Origin: Falsiroseomonas sp050563525
GTDB taxonomy: Bacteria > Pseudomonadota > Alphaproteobacteria > Acetobacterales > Acetobacteraceae
Length of the DNA stretch: 64,000 nt
Direction: 5' to 3'
NCBI RefSeq assembly: GCF_050563525.1
Contig: NZ_JBNXUN010000015.1
Location: forward strand, 1 to 64,000
The position numbers and the translations under genes were made by a program. The notes under the pieces are model-generated. The model was not told the origin of the DNA and did not search any database. It saw only the letters and a list, made by a program, of their open reading frames with translations. Positions 37,205 to 48,200 of the stretch are shown piece after piece (the stretch's first letter is position 1; each line of letters opens with the position of its first letter).

Positions 37205-37626
37205 TGGCCGTTCCAAGCGCAGCGCCCGGCCTGCTTCCCGAAGGTTGGTCCCCCTTGCCGGGCGGCGGCGGCGTCCGCGTCGCCGACCGGCAGCCCGTGG
37301 AGGTTTCCGACAGGGGCAAATGGAGGCTCGACGAGCTCGCGATCCTGCAAGAGGCGGGTGAGGCGGCCGGGATGCGGCTCCGCTGGACGGACCCGGAGCG
37401 GCACAAGCGCTGGCGATCCAACACGTGGCGGAAGCTGCTCGCGCCGACTGACGAATGGCTGTGGTCGGTGGCGGAGGTGCGGCCCGACACCTGCGACATC
37501 TGCCTGGAAAACTTCGGGTCAGCTTGGACTGAGACACCCGACGGCAAGCTGTGGGTCTGCGAGGAATGCCACGACGGGAACGAGCTCGGAAGCAAGTCCG
37601 GACGCACGCAGGATGGAGGAGCCTGA
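37204..37626 (+). CDS. Zinc-ribbon protein coupled to the TcB-TcC toxin; candidate immunity or accessory factor
   Basis: I do not recognise the family. The 140-residue product starts with a Gly/Pro-rich segment, continues with a helical stretch (WRLDELAILQEAGEAAGM, WRSNTWRKLLAPTDEWLW) and then a four-Cys zinc-ribbon-like motif (Cys97, Cys100, Cys119, Cys122: CDIC and CEEC separated by 18 residues). Its ATG overlaps the toxin stop as TGATG, so both are made together, and its own stop is three bases from the TcA gene. Position immediately after a polymorphic toxin tip is where immunity genes sit in Rhs systems. A chaperone or loading role is equally possible. Confidence 0.8.
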   Translation: MAVPSAAPGLLPEGWSPLPGGGGVRVADRQPVEVSDRGKWRLDELAILQEAGEAAGMRLRWTDPERHKRWRSNTWRKLLAPTDEWLWSVAEVRPDTCDICLENFGSAWTETPDGKLWVCEECHDGNELGSKSGRTQDGGA

Positions 37627-37629
37627 ACC

Positions 37630-40600
37630 ATGCCGCAGCTCACACTGAACGCCTTCGGCGGAGAGGTATCGGCGCTCCAGGGCAAGCTGAAGCAGCTCGG
37701 CGTCGCCGTGCCTCCCGCCGAGGCCAAGGACGGCGTCTTCGGGTCCGGCACCAAGGCTGCGCTGATGAACCTCCAGGGCCAGCTCGGTGTCGCGCCGACG
37801 GGGATCGCGGACGAGGCGACGCAGGCCGCGCTCGAGGCCGCGGCCCAGGCCCGCGCGCAGGGTGTCGGCCGCGCGCAGGGGCGGGTCGTCCGCGATGACG
37901 GCGCCGTCGGGCGCGACATCGAGGTCGCGCTGTTCCGCCGGTCCGTCGGCGGCGCCCTGGCAGAGGTGGCGCGCGAGAAGGCCGACGAGGACGGCTTCTA
38001 CTCGCTGCCCCTCGGCGCGCACCTCGAGGACGGGGCGGAGTTCGAGTTGCGCCTCGTGAAGGATGGCGTCGCCGTCCCGGCCGCGGGAATTTCGCCGAAC
38101 CCCGCCGGGTTCGCGAACGTCAACCTCGTCGCTCCGGCGCCCAAGGCCGTGGGCGCCGAGTTCACGGCCGTCTCCGGCGCGCTCAAGGCGGCGCTCGGAG
38201 TGGGCGCCAAGCTCTCGGACATTCGCGAGGAGGGCGACCGCCGGGACATCGACGCGCTGAGCGAGAAGACGGGCTGGGATCCGCGCGTCGTCGCGCTCGC
38301 GGCGAGCGCCGCGCGGCTCTCCGAAGGCGCGAAGCTGCCGGAGGACGCAGCCTACGCGCTGCTCCGCGTCGGGCTGCCCACCGATCCGCTCGCGCTGGCG
38401 TCGGTCGGCTCCGAAGGCGTGAAGCTCGCGATCGGGAAGTCAGTGACAGGGGGTGTTGCGGAGATGGACGCGGGCGCGACGTCCGCGGCCCTCAACGCCT
38501 ATGCAGAGTTCGCCCGCGAAACGCTCGCCACCACCGCCGCACCAGGCCAGCTCGCGGCGCCCCGCCGGTTTGCGGAGGACGCTGGTCTCGGCGCCGCCGA
38601 GAGGGCGAAGCTCGAGCGGCTCGCCTATGTTGACCAGCTACGCGGCGAGGAGCTCTGGAAGGCCGCGGAGCGGGAGGGCTTCGACGACGTAGCGATTGCA
38701 ACCCTCAAGCTCCAGGGCAAGCTCGCGGCGCTCACCCAGAACAACCCCGAACTTGTTAAATCCCTGCAGGCCGATCTGGCGGGGAACGACGTGTCCGCCC
38801 TGGCGGAGCGTGACCTGCATCGCCCGGCCGAATGGAAGAAGCGGCTCGAGACGGTCGCGGGCGGCGATGCGCAAAAGCTGAAGGGACTCGTCCCCATGCC
38901 GGATGACGGCGCCGACCTCGACGCCGCGCTCGACGCTTACTCCGCGCGCATGGCGCGGAGCGTTCGGCTCTCCTTCCCGACCGCCGTCGCGGCCCGGATG
39001 GTCGAAAACGCAGAGATCGATCTCGGCCCCCGCCACGCCGGGACAAAGGCGCCCGTCGTGAGCGCGCTGCGCGCCGCCGCGGCGAAGGGGTTCGACATCG
39101 ACCGGCAATCCGTCTCCCGCTTCGTCCGGGAGAACGAGGCAGCGGTGTTCGGCGGGATGGGCGCGGATGAGAAGAGGAAGGCGACCGATGCGCTGAAGTC
39201 CCTCCAGCGCATCCGCCAGGTCACGCCGGACGACGAGACCGCGGCGGTCCTCCTGAAGGACGGCTTCACCTCGGCCCTGGAGATCGCGCAGGCACGCTGG
39301 GACGACCTTCTCGTCCGCCACGAGAAGACCGTCGGGCGGGAGAGGCTGGAGATGGCCTTCCGCAAGGCACGCCAGGTCAGCCTCATCACCTACAACGTCT
39401 TCAACGCCGTCCGCTCCGCGGCCGCCCAGCCCGCCCTGCACGCCACTGCGCGGGAGGACGGAAATGGCGGCGAGGGCGCGGCGGGCGGGGAGGACCGGAA
39501 GGCGCTGCTTGCCGCCTACCCGACGCTCGAGGCGCTCTTCGGCTCGCAGGACTTCGCGGGCTGCGAAGGCTGCTCCTCCGTGACCAGCCCGGCCGCGCAC
39601 CTCGTGGACCTGCTTCGCTTCCTCGACCCCGGCGACGCCGAGTGGGGTCGCTTCCTCGACGCCTGGAAGCTCCGCCGCGGCGAGGATTACGGGGTCAATT
39701 TCCTCCAGCCCTTCGAAGCCCTGATGCGGCGGCGACCCGACGTCGCCCACCTGCCGCTGACCTGCGAGAACACCGAGACGGCGCTCCCCTACATCGACCT
39801 CGCGAACGGCGTCCTGGAATGGTCGGTCGCCAAGGGCAGGGTGGAGCCGGAGGCGTTCTTCGACGTGGGCGAGGCGCGGTCCGAGGATCTCGTGGCCGAG
39901 CCGCACCGGACCAACCCGGACGCCTACGCAAAGCTGGCCGCGGCCGTGTTCCCCGCGCCGCTGCCCTTCGATCTGCCCCTGGAGACGGCCCGCGCATTCT
40001 TCGCCGGGGCAGGCACGACGCTGGCGGACGCGCTATCGACGATGCGCGCGGGCGACGAGCTGGACGACCCGGCCGCGGCCTATGGGCTGCGGGCCGTCGC
40101 GTCCGAGCGGCTCGGCGTCGGGCCGCTCGAGGCGGCGCTCCTGACTGATCAGGCGGGCCTCGACGACTGGTTCCGCCTCTACGGCTTCGGCACCGAGGCG
40201 GAGGCGCTGAAGGCGCTCGCCTCGGCGCAGGAACTCGCGCGCCGCCTTGCCGTGAGCTACGAGGAGCTGGCCTCGATCTGCCGGACTTGGTTCGTCAACC
40301 CCGCCGCCGAGGCGCTCGCCCTGCTGCCCCGCATCGGCGTCGCTCCCTCCACCCTCGCTGCCCATCTCGGCCTCTTCGGGATGCCGGGGCTCTCGGCGGA
40401 GCAGACCGAAGCAGTGGAGGGGCGGCTGAAGGCGTTCTCGGGAACGCAGGCGGTGCGCGGCTTCGACGCGGTTGCCTGGGCGGGCTCTGCTTCCACGCGG
40501 GGCAAGCTGGCCGGGATGCTCGCCCTCACCGGCCCGGCCTCCTCCGACTTCTCGAAGACGAGCCTCGCCTTCCTCGACGGGAAGGGGGCGGACGGCTTCG

Positions 40601-43600
40601 TCTACGCCCGCCTCTCCGTCTTCGTGCGGCTCTGGCGGCGCCTCGGATGGACCGTGGACGAGACCGACCGGGCGCTTCGCGTCCTCATCCCGGCAAAGCT
40701 GCGTCCCGTCTCGGGCGCCCTCGGCGTGCCAGCGGCCGAGAGGGGGACGCTCGGCGCCGCTCTCCGAGCCGCCATCCTGCACATCTCGCACATGCGGGAG
40801 GCGGCGGCTTCCCTGAACCTCGGCCGTGGCGAGGGCAACGGCGCGCTCCTCGCGCTCTGGTCGGATATGGACACGCGCGGCCCCGCATCGCCCTACGCCC
40901 GCATGTTCCTCCGCCCCCGCGACGAGGGCGCCGACCCGGCGTTCGACCATCCGCTCGGCGAGCATCTCGCCTTCACGCCGCCCGGTGCCGCGGCCTCGCA
41001 GCCTTTCGGGTGGGATCCTGCGAAGCCCGAGGACATCGCGGGCGGCAACGTGCCGCTCCGCACCCACCTGGCCGCCGCGCTCGGGGCATTCCGGCTCTCG
41101 GCGGCCGGCGTGGAAGCCATCCTGCTGGACGTCGGCGTGAAGCCGGAGGCCGGAGCCAGCGCGACGGATTCGGCCGCACTCAACCTCGCCACGCTCTCCG
41201 CGCTGCACCGCCACGCGCTGCTCGCACGGAGCCTGCGCATCTCGGTCTCGTCGCTCCTCGCCCTCAAGCGCCTCACCGGCGTCGACCCCTTCGCGCCCCT
41301 GCCGGACGACGAACCGGCAACCGCCGCGGCGGATCGGCCGCTCGAGGCGCTGCGGTTCATCCGCGTCGCGGGGGAGCTCCGCGAGGCTGGGGTCAGGGCG
41401 GACGAACTCGACTGGCTCCTCCGCCACCGCTTCGACCCCGCCGGTGCCAGGCGCCCGGACCCGCGCGCAGGCGTGACCCTCATGCGGAGCCTCGGCGCCT
41501 CGATCGCGCGGATTGCGGCCGACCATGCCGCCCCTGCGGAGCCGCTGGCCTTCACGGACGAGCGGATCGCCGCGGAACTGTCGTTGGCCGTCCCCGCCGC
41601 GGCGGCGGACGCCTTCATGGCGTCCTGGACGGGGGGCGGCCTGACGCAGGTCGACATCCCAGGAGTGGCCGCCGCCGACGCGCTGGTCCCCGCGCTGTTC
41701 CGGGACGAGCGGGTGATCGCCGCCGTGGCTCATCTCGGCGGCAGCGGCACGCAGCGGCTCGTGCACCGCGGCTTCGCCACGGCCCCCGGGATCGCGCGCC
41801 TGAAGGCGCTCGCGCCAGGGAACGAGGTCCTGGAGAAGTCGCTGGACGCTGTCGCCGAGCGGCAGGCGAAGGCGTTCGCGTCGGCCTTCGGCGCTTTCCT
41901 GGAGGCGGCGGACGCCGAGGCGCTCTTCGCGCCGCTCGCAGCCGGAGGCGACGAGGAGGCACATGAGCAGGCCAGGCGCGGGCTGCTCGCCCGCCGCCTC
42001 CTGCCATTCCTGCGGCGGCGCCTCTCCCGCGTCCAGGCGGCCGAGGCGATGGCGGCGGCGACGGGCGCCGATCCCGCGCTCGTCGAATCCTTCATTAACG
42101 ATGTCCGCCTGCTCGCCGCAGACGGCGGCGGCCGCCTTGCGGATGCGCTGGAGGCGGCCGCCGAGCGAGGGCTGGATGCCGTCTTCTCGCCCAACGCCGA
42201 CGGTAGCGCGCCCGGCGCTCCCCTCCGGATCGCCTCCGGCGACACATCCGTGCGCGGCGCGGACGGCGGGCCGCTGCGTCCGCCTGGCACGAATGCCATC
42301 CGGCTCGATGGTTGGGTGGAGGCGGCGTCGGGCGGCGCGCACCGTTTCACCGTGCTGGCCTCCAAGGCCGGGACGCGGGTGCGGCTGAAGCTCGGCGACG
42401 GGGGCGACGCGGCGCTCGAGGCGACGGCCGACCGCGACGCCTGGTCGGCCACGAGCGCTCCCGCCGACCTGAAGCCGGGCCAGCCCATCCGCTTCATGCT
42501 CGAGGCATTCGACGCCGCCGACGGCGACCTGTCGGTCACCGTCACCGGGGACGCGCTGCCGACGGGCGGGCTGGACGCCCTGACGCTCTACCCGGAGAGC
42601 GCCGCGGTGCAGGTTGCGCGCGCCGCCGAGCGGCTCGCGAAGGCGCTCGCCGTCGTGCGCCTCTTCGACCTGTCCGAGGACGAGCTGTCCGGGATCGCCG
42701 CGCACCCCGAGGACTTCGGCGGCTTCGCCCTCGGTGCCCTGCCGCTCGACGAGGCAGAGGGGCAGGCAAGCGACGCGCCCGCCCTGTTCCGCGGCGTCCT
42801 CGCGCTCCTCGATCTCCGGCGGCTCCGCACCGAGATGGCGGGGGGCGGGACGGAGATGGCGGATCTGCTCGCGCTCGCCCGTCGGACATACCCCGCAGGC
42901 ACGTCCAACGCCGACGCCATTCGCACGGCCCTGGACGACCTCTTCGCGCGGCTCGCCGAGGTGGCCAGGCGCAGGCCCGAGGACGTCGCCGCCGCGGCGG
43001 AGCTGCTCGGGAGCGGCGCCTCGGCGGCGGCGGGCGCGGCCGGACTCGAGATCCGCGTCGGCCTCTTCGCCGAGCCGTCACGGCTGCGGCGGCTCTGGGA
43101 GATGCTCCGGCTCGCCTCGGCGATGCGCCTGCGCGTGGCGCAGCTCGCGGCCTGGACGGTGCCGAACCCGGATGCCCGCGCGGCATCGGGGCTGCGCGAC
43201 GCCGTGCGCGCGGGCTTCGACGCGGCCGCCTGGCGGGCCGCCGCCAAGCCGATCTTCGACGGCCTGCGCCAGCGGCGGCGCGACGCGCTCGTGGCCTACC
43301 TGATGCAGCGCGACGGATACGACCAGCGGGAGCGGCTCTTCGAGGAATATCTCATGGACCCCGGCATGGAGCCGGTCGTGCTCACCTCGCCGCTCCAGTT
43401 CGCCGTGGCCGCGGTGCAGACCTTCGTGCAGCGCTGCCTGCTCAACCTCGAGCGCGAGGTGCCGCCCCAGGCCATCGATGCCGAACGCTGGGACAAAATC
43501 AGGCGCTACCCCGTCTGGGCGGGCTCGCGCCTCATCTTCCTCCACCCCGCCCAGCTCCTGGAGCCGTCGCTCCGCGACGATAGGACGCATCTCTTCCGCG

Positions 43601-45246
43601 AGCTCGAGGAGACGCTGCTGCAGGGCGAGGTCACGGAGGACCGCGCCGAGGCCGCCTTCATGGGATATCTCCGCGGCCTCGAGGAGATCGCACGGCTGCA
43701 GGTGGTGTCGCTCTGGACGGAGACGGACCCGCGCGATTCCACGAGGTCGGAGCTGCACGTCCTCGCCAGGACGATGCGCGCACCGAGGCGCCATTTCTAC
43801 CGGACCGCGCGGGACGGCGCCTGGCGCCCCTGGGTCCCGGTCGATGTCGAAATCGAAGGCGACCTCGCCTGCGTGCTGCCGTGGCGCGGCCGGACCTTTG
43901 TCTTCTGGGTCACCTACATCGAGCGCGCCCCGCGGCCTGACAGCGGCACCATCGAGTCCGCTGCCAAGAAGTCGCCGGGCCAGCTCGTTCAGCGCTCCTT
44001 CACGACCCGGCTGAACTGGGCCGAGTTCCTGGAGGGCGCTTGGAATGGCCCCTTCAGCGCGGACGCGGGCAGTTTCACCTTCGGAGGCGGCGACTTCAAC
44101 GGGGCGAGCGGCTCGCTCCGGCCCGCGAAGGAGTTCGACTCGTCCGGCCGCGATCGCGCGGTGATCCTGAGCCTATCCGGCGGGGGGGCGATCAGGCTGA
44201 CGAGCACGAGCGCGCCGCCCACGACCGTGCGCGGCATGGGCGGCGGCGGTCAGCCGTACGACGTGGAAGCGGGGACGGGCGCCGGGCTGTTCGGATCCGG
44301 CGACCTGACGGTCAAGTTCATCTCGGAACTGCCCCTGGGCAAGGGAGAGCCGAAGGAGGCGACGGAGACGATCCTCGGCGCGGGAGGCGGCCACCGGCTC
44401 GTCGTGAGCAATCCGTCACTGGGCGGCAACAGCGAGTTCGCAAGGCTCTCCGCCCCGTTTTTCTACGAGGATGTGGAGAACCTGCTCTTCGTCTCCCCGA
44501 CCCTCACCGTGGAGACGCTCGAGACGTACGCGGAGTGGGTGCCGCCGCCGATCAAGTGGAACGACATGTGGAAGGTGCCAAAGTTCTGGGACGGCGTACC
44601 GGTGCTGCCCCAGATCCCGCTGCCGAGGCCGAGGGTTCCGCTCGACGCCGGAGACCCGGCGCCCTGGATGGGCGAGGGCGGCAAGCCCTGGATCATCCCG
44701 AAGACGGGCCCCGGCATCCCGTTCCCCATGGGTGGCATCGGACCGCTCCTCGACCCGCTCGGACCGCTCGGCGGACCGCGATTGGCCGGGCCGGACATCC
44801 CCCGGGACTGGCTAACGACGCCGGGCACCGTCGTCGCCTTCGGCGACCGCGTGGTCGGCCGCGGCGGCGCTCTCGATCTCGTCCGCGTCGGGCTCGGCGG
44901 GAGCGACGAGCAGCTCGTGGCCGTGAAGCCGTCGGTCGGCGCAGTGCTCGACGCCGTCGGCGCGAACGAGCTTGTGCGCGACCCCGGCCGGATCAACGCC
45001 GGAGCCGTGTTCGGGCAGGCAGCCACGCCCTCGGACGGCGCTGCCGTCCTCCAGCCCGATGCATTCGGCGATGCTTTCGGTCCGATCCGCGAGGAGGGCG
45101 GGTTCTCGCGCCCCGGCCGCGTCGTCGGGCATGGCGGCCTTGACGTCACGGACATCCGGCGAATCAACCGCGGAGACCTCCTCGGCGGGGGTGGGTTCAC
45201 CGATTTCCGGCGCGGCGCGGGCGTGCGCCTCGGCGGCGGCGGCTGA
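37630..45246 (+). CDS. Tc toxin TcA subunit, N-terminal part (TccA-like), with peptidoglycan-binding domain
   Basis: The 2538-residue protein supplies the shell and receptor-binding part of a TcA pore. It begins with a PG_binding_1-like domain (about 3-75: VSALQGKLKQLGV, DGVFGSGTKAALMNLQGQLG, GIADEATQAAL) and a beta-sandwich like carboxypeptidase-regulatory domains (about 80-170). A long helical region follows, with the VRP1-type block LFGSQDFAGCEGCSSVTSPA (about 636-655) and LVDLLRFLD. A PA14-like lectin/beta domain lies at about 1517-1640. The Tc neuraminidase-like region lies at about 1990-2220 (SELHVLARTMRAPRRHFYR, FVFWVTYIERAP). The C-terminus is Gly/Pro-rich and may be a flexible linker to the partner. 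It lacks the TcB-binding end, which is encoded by the next gene 13 bases downstream. Confidence 0.88.
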   Translation: MPQLTLNAFGGEVSALQGKLKQLGVAVPPAEAKDGVFGSGTKAALMNLQGQLGVAPTGIADEATQAALEAAAQARAQGVGRAQGRVVRDDGAVGRDIEVALFRRSVGGALAEVAREKADEDGFYSLPLGAHLEDGAEFELRLVKDGVAVPAAGISPNPAGFANVNLVAPAPKAVGAEFTAVSGALKAALGVGAKLSDIREEGDRRDIDALSEKTGWDPRVVALAASAARLSEGAKLPEDAAYALLRVGLPTDPLALASVGSEGVKLAIGKSVTGGVAEMDAGATSAALNAYAEFARETLATTAAPGQLAAPRRFAEDAGLGAAERAKLERLAYVDQLRGEELWKAAEREGFDDVAIATLKLQGKLAALTQNNPELVKSLQADLAGNDVSALAERDLHRPAEWKKRLETVAGGDAQKLKGLVPMPDDGADLDAALDAYSARMARSVRLSFPTAVAARMVENAEIDLGPRHAGTKAPVVSALRAAAAKGFDIDRQSVSRFVRENEAAVFGGMGADEKRKATDALKSLQRIRQVTPDDETAAVLLKDGFTSALEIAQARWDDLLVRHEKTVGRERLEMAFRKARQVSLITYNVFNAVRSAAAQPALHATAREDGNGGEGAAGGEDRKALLAAYPTLEALFGSQDFAGCEGCSSVTSPAAHLVDLLRFLDPGDAEWGRFLDAWKLRRGEDYGVNFLQPFEALMRRRPDVAHLPLTCENTETALPYIDLANGVLEWSVAKGRVEPEAFFDVGEARSEDLVAEPHRTNPDAYAKLAAAVFPAPLPFDLPLETARAFFAGAGTTLADALSTMRAGDELDDPAAAYGLRAVASERLGVGPLEAALLTDQAGLDDWFRLYGFGTEAEALKALASAQELARRLAVSYEELASICRTWFVNPAAEALALLPRIGVAPSTLAAHLGLFGMPGLSAEQTEAVEGRLKAFSGTQAVRGFDAVAWAGSASTRGKLAGMLALTGPASSDFSKTSLAFLDGKGADGFVYARLSVFVRLWRRLGWTVDETDRALRVLIPAKLRPVSGALGVPAAERGTLGAALRAAILHISHMREAAASLNLGRGEGNGALLALWSDMDTRGPASPYARMFLRPRDEGADPAFDHPLGEHLAFTPPGAAASQPFGWDPAKPEDIAGGNVPLRTHLAAALGAFRLSAAGVEAILLDVGVKPEAGASATDSAALNLATLSALHRHALLARSLRISVSSLLALKRLTGVDPFAPLPDDEPATAAADRPLEALRFIRVAGELREAGVRADELDWLLRHRFDPAGARRPDPRAGVTLMRSLGASIARIAADHAAPAEPLAFTDERIAAELSLAVPAAAADAFMASWTGGGLTQVDIPGVAAADALVPALFRDERVIAAVAHLGGSGTQRLVHRGFATAPGIARLKALAPGNEVLEKSLDAVAERQAKAFASAFGAFLEAADAEALFAPLAAGGDEEAHEQARRGLLARRLLPFLRRRLSRVQAAEAMAAATGADPALVESFINDVRLLAADGGGRLADALEAAAERGLDAVFSPNADGSAPGAPLRIASGDTSVRGADGGPLRPPGTNAIRLDGWVEAASGGAHRFTVLASKAGTRVRLKLGDGGDAALEATADRDAWSATSAPADLKPGQPIRFMLEAFDAADGDLSVTVTGDALPTGGLDALTLYPESAAVQVARAAERLAKALAVVRLFDLSEDELSGIAAHPEDFGGFALGALPLDEAEGQASDAPALFRGVLALLDLRRLRTEMAGGGTEMADLLALARRTYPAGTSNADAIRTALDDLFARLAEVARRRPEDVAAAAELLGSGASAAAGAAGLEIRVGLFAEPSRLRRLWEMLRLASAMRLRVAQLAAWTVPNPDARAASGLRDAVRAGFDAAAWRAAAKPIFDGLRQRRRDALVAYLMQRDGYDQRERLFEEYLMDPGMEPVVLTSPLQFAVAAVQTFVQRCLLNLEREVPPQAIDAERWDKIRRYPVWAGSRLIFLHPAQLLEPSLRDDRTHLFRELEETLLQGEVTEDRAEAAFMGYLRGLEEIARLQVVSLWTETDPRDSTRSELHVLARTMRAPRRHFYRTARDGAWRPWVPVDVEIEGDLACVLPWRGRTFVFWVTYIERAPRPDSGTIESAAKKSPGQLVQRSFTTRLNWAEFLEGAWNGPFSADAGSFTFGGGDFNGASGSLRPAKEFDSSGRDRAVILSLSGGGAIRLTSTSAPPTTVRGMGGGGQPYDVEAGTGAGLFGSGDLTVKFISELPLGKGEPKEATETILGAGGGHRLVVSNPSLGGNSEFARLSAPFFYEDVENLLFVSPTLTVETLETYAEWVPPPIKWNDMWKVPKFWDGVPVLPQIPLPRPRVPLDAGDPAPWMGEGGKPWIIPKTGPGIPFPMGGIGPLLDPLGPLGGPRLAGPDIPRDWLTTPGTVVAFGDRVVGRGGALDLVRVGLGGSDEQLVAVKPSVGAVLDAVGANELVRDPGRINAGAVFGQAATPSDGAAVLQPDAFGDAFGPIREEGGFSRPGRVVGHGGLDVTDIRRINRGDLLGGGGFTDFRRGAGVRLGGGG

Positions 45247-45259
45247 GAGGAACGGCGAC

Positions 45260-48200
45260 ATGACAAACCCGCTGAACGCGACGTTCCACAACGGCCGGGA
45301 TCACATCGACTGGTTCGTCGACGGCGCCACGGGGAAGTTGGGGAAGGGTCACCTGTCGGACATCAACATCCCGCTTCCGCTGACACCGGGGCCGACGCTG
45401 ACGGAGCGGCGCTCGCTCGCTTACGCCTTCACCGCCCACCAGCACCCCTTCGTCACCGCCCTCGTCGAGCGGCTGGCCGAGGGTTCGGTTGCGGGGCTGC
45501 AGGCCGCGAACGTCGAGGATGCGCCAGGAGGCGCCAAACTGCCCGACGGATCGACCCGGCCGCTCCTCCACGAGGAATTCTTCCCCGCCTACGCGCCCAC
45601 CGCTCTCGTCTCGGCGCCGCATCCCGTGCACCGCCTCGAGTTCGGGCAGGGCAGCGCCTACGGGGTCTACAACGACGAGCTGTTCCTGCACGTGCACCTC
45701 GCCGTCGCGGCGCACTGCACGGCGGAGGGGCGCTACGAGCTCGCGCAGCGCTGGCTTCACAACATCTTCGACCCGACGGACCGGAGCGACGCCCCGGCGC
45801 CTGCCCGCTTCTGGAAGTTCCGGCCCTTCAGGACCGCAAAGGCCACGAGCGCCGAACGCCTCATGACGAACCTCGCGACCGGAGCCGATCCGGCGCTGCG
45901 CGACGCGACGGTCGCCGCCATCGAGGCGTGGGAGCGGGAGCCGTTCAACCCGCACCTCGTCGCCCGCTTCAGGCCCGACGCCTACATGGTGAGGACGGTC
46001 ACGGCCTACCTCGACAACCTCATCGCCTGGGGGGATTTGCTCTTCCGGCAGGACACGCGGGAGAGCATCAACGAGGCGATGAGCCACTACGTGCTCGCCT
46101 CCCTCATCCTCGGCAGGCGGCCGCAGCGCGTTCCCAGCCGCGGTCAAGTGGCCCCGCAGAGCTACATGCAGCTCCGCTCATCGCTCGACGAGTTCGGCAA
46201 CGCGCTCCGCGACATTGAGGCAGACGTCGTCTTCAACATGACGCCCGCACCGGCTCCGGGCGCGGCGCAGGGCGGCCGCGGGACCGCGGCCATCGAGTCC
46301 ATCGGGCAGAGCCTCTACTTCTGCGTCCCGCGCGACGACAGGCTGCTCGGCTACTGGGACACCGTCGCGGACCGCCTGTTCAAGATCAGGAACAGCCTCA
46401 ACCTCCTCGGCGTCTTCCGTCAGCTCCCGCTCTTCGAGCCGCCGATCGACCCGGCGCTCCTCGCGCGCGCCGCGGCCAGCGGGCTCGATGTCTCGGCCGT
46501 GCTGGCCGGGCTGAACCAGCCCCTGCCAACACAGCGGTTCCTGCCCCTCGTCCAGCGTGCCGCCGAGCTCTGCCGCGAGGTGCAGTCCCTCGGCGCGTCG
46601 CTGCTGTCCGCGATGGAGAAGGAGGACGGGGAGGCGCTCCAGATACTCCGCGCGCGGCACGAGCGCTCCGTCCTAGAGCTCGCCGAGCAGACCCGCTACG
46701 CGGCGGTCCAGGAGGCGGCGAAGTCGCGCGAGGCGGTGGAGCGGACGCTCGCCGCCGCCGCCGCCCGGTGGACGCACTTCAACAGGCTGCTCGGGGAGAA
46801 CCCGTCCGCGCCGCCCGGGCTCGACCCGATCGACATGGATGCGCTCGCCGCCCTCCGCCTGCGCGCGGCGGAGCCGGAGATGCCGGGGGCGGAGGTCGAA
46901 TACGACGCGGCGGCGGGGCTCACGGGAGACCTGCAGGGGAGGGCGCTGAACCCGCAGGAGAAGGCGGAGATGGACCTCCTCTTGACGGCCCAGACACTGA
47001 AGGACGCTGCCGGAACCGCCTCGCTCCTCGCCGGGCCGCTCGGCGCCATCCCCGACATCGGGATATGGGCCGCGCCGCTGGGCGCGGGCGGCTCCGTGAC
47101 GATCGGCGGCAAGCAGATCTCCGCGGTGGCGCAGTTTGCCGCTCAGGCGCTCGGCAACGTCGCCGACATGGTCGTTTATCAGGCGGGCAGGGCGGCCAAG
47201 ATTGGCGGCTTTGTCCGCCGCGAGCAGGAGTGGACCTTCCAGGCGAACCAGGCCGCCCTCGAGATCAACGGCATACTCCGGCAGCTCCGAGCGGCCCAGA
47301 TCCGCGAGGCCATGGCGGCGCGCGAGCTCGAGGTCCACCGCAAGCAGATCGAGAACGCCAGGGCGGTCGAGGAATTCCTTGCCGACGAACGCAAGGGTAA
47401 GGTGACGAGGAAATCCCTCTACGCCTGGATGCGCAAGGAGACCCGCGGCCTGCACAGCCGGGCCTTCCAGCTCGCCCTCGACGTCGCGCGGAAGGCCGAG
47501 CGGGCATTTCAGCACGAGCTCGGAGACCGCTCCGCCCGGTTCATCGACGGCGGGTACGCGGCTGGCCGCGAGGGGCTTCTCGCGGGCGAGCGGCTTCTCC
47601 TCGACGTCCGCCGGATGGAGAGCGGATACCATGACGCCAACCGGCGCGAGCTGGAGATGGTCCGGCACGTCAGCCTCCGGCAGCTCGACCCGCTGGCGCT
47701 CGTCGCGCTCCGGACCGCCGGGGCTTGCACCGTGCGCGTGCCCGAGGAGTTCTTCGACCTTGACGCGCCCGGCCAGTACTTCCGGCGCATCCGCTCCGTC
47801 GCCGTCACCATCCCCTGCGTGCTCGGCCCCTACGCCTCGGTCCGGTGCCGCCTCACCCTCGTCCGCAGCTCCATCCGGGTCAGCCCGAACCTGCTCGACG
47901 GCGCATACGAGCGGGACGGGGAGGCCGATCGGCGCTTCGACGACCACATGGGCAGCCTCGAGACCATGGTCACGAGCACGGCGCAAAACGACCCCGGCGT
48001 GTTCGAGGCGGGGCCGCGGGACGAGCGCCTAATGCCCTTCGAGGGGTCGGGGGCGGTCAGCGAGTGGCGCATCGAACTGCCGAAGCGCTTCCGCGCGTTC
48101 GACTACGCGACGATTTCCGATCTCATCCTGCACATGCGGATAACGGCGCGGCAGGCGGGCGGGCTGCTCCAGGCGAAGGCGGAGGCGTCCATCGGAGATC

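Noticed and set aside
36052..37626. 524-residue plus-strand frame covering the end of the toxin gene and the zinc-ribbon gene
   Set aside because: Only its last 140 residues, from the ATG at 37204, look like a protein; the earlier part is an out-of-frame read of the toxin C-terminus.
40033..42705. 890-residue open frame on the minus strand inside the TcA gene
   Set aside because: It is the exact antisense of well-conserved TcA sequence; its product is an Arg/Glu/Gly-rich shadow typical of GC-rich DNA with no domain pattern.
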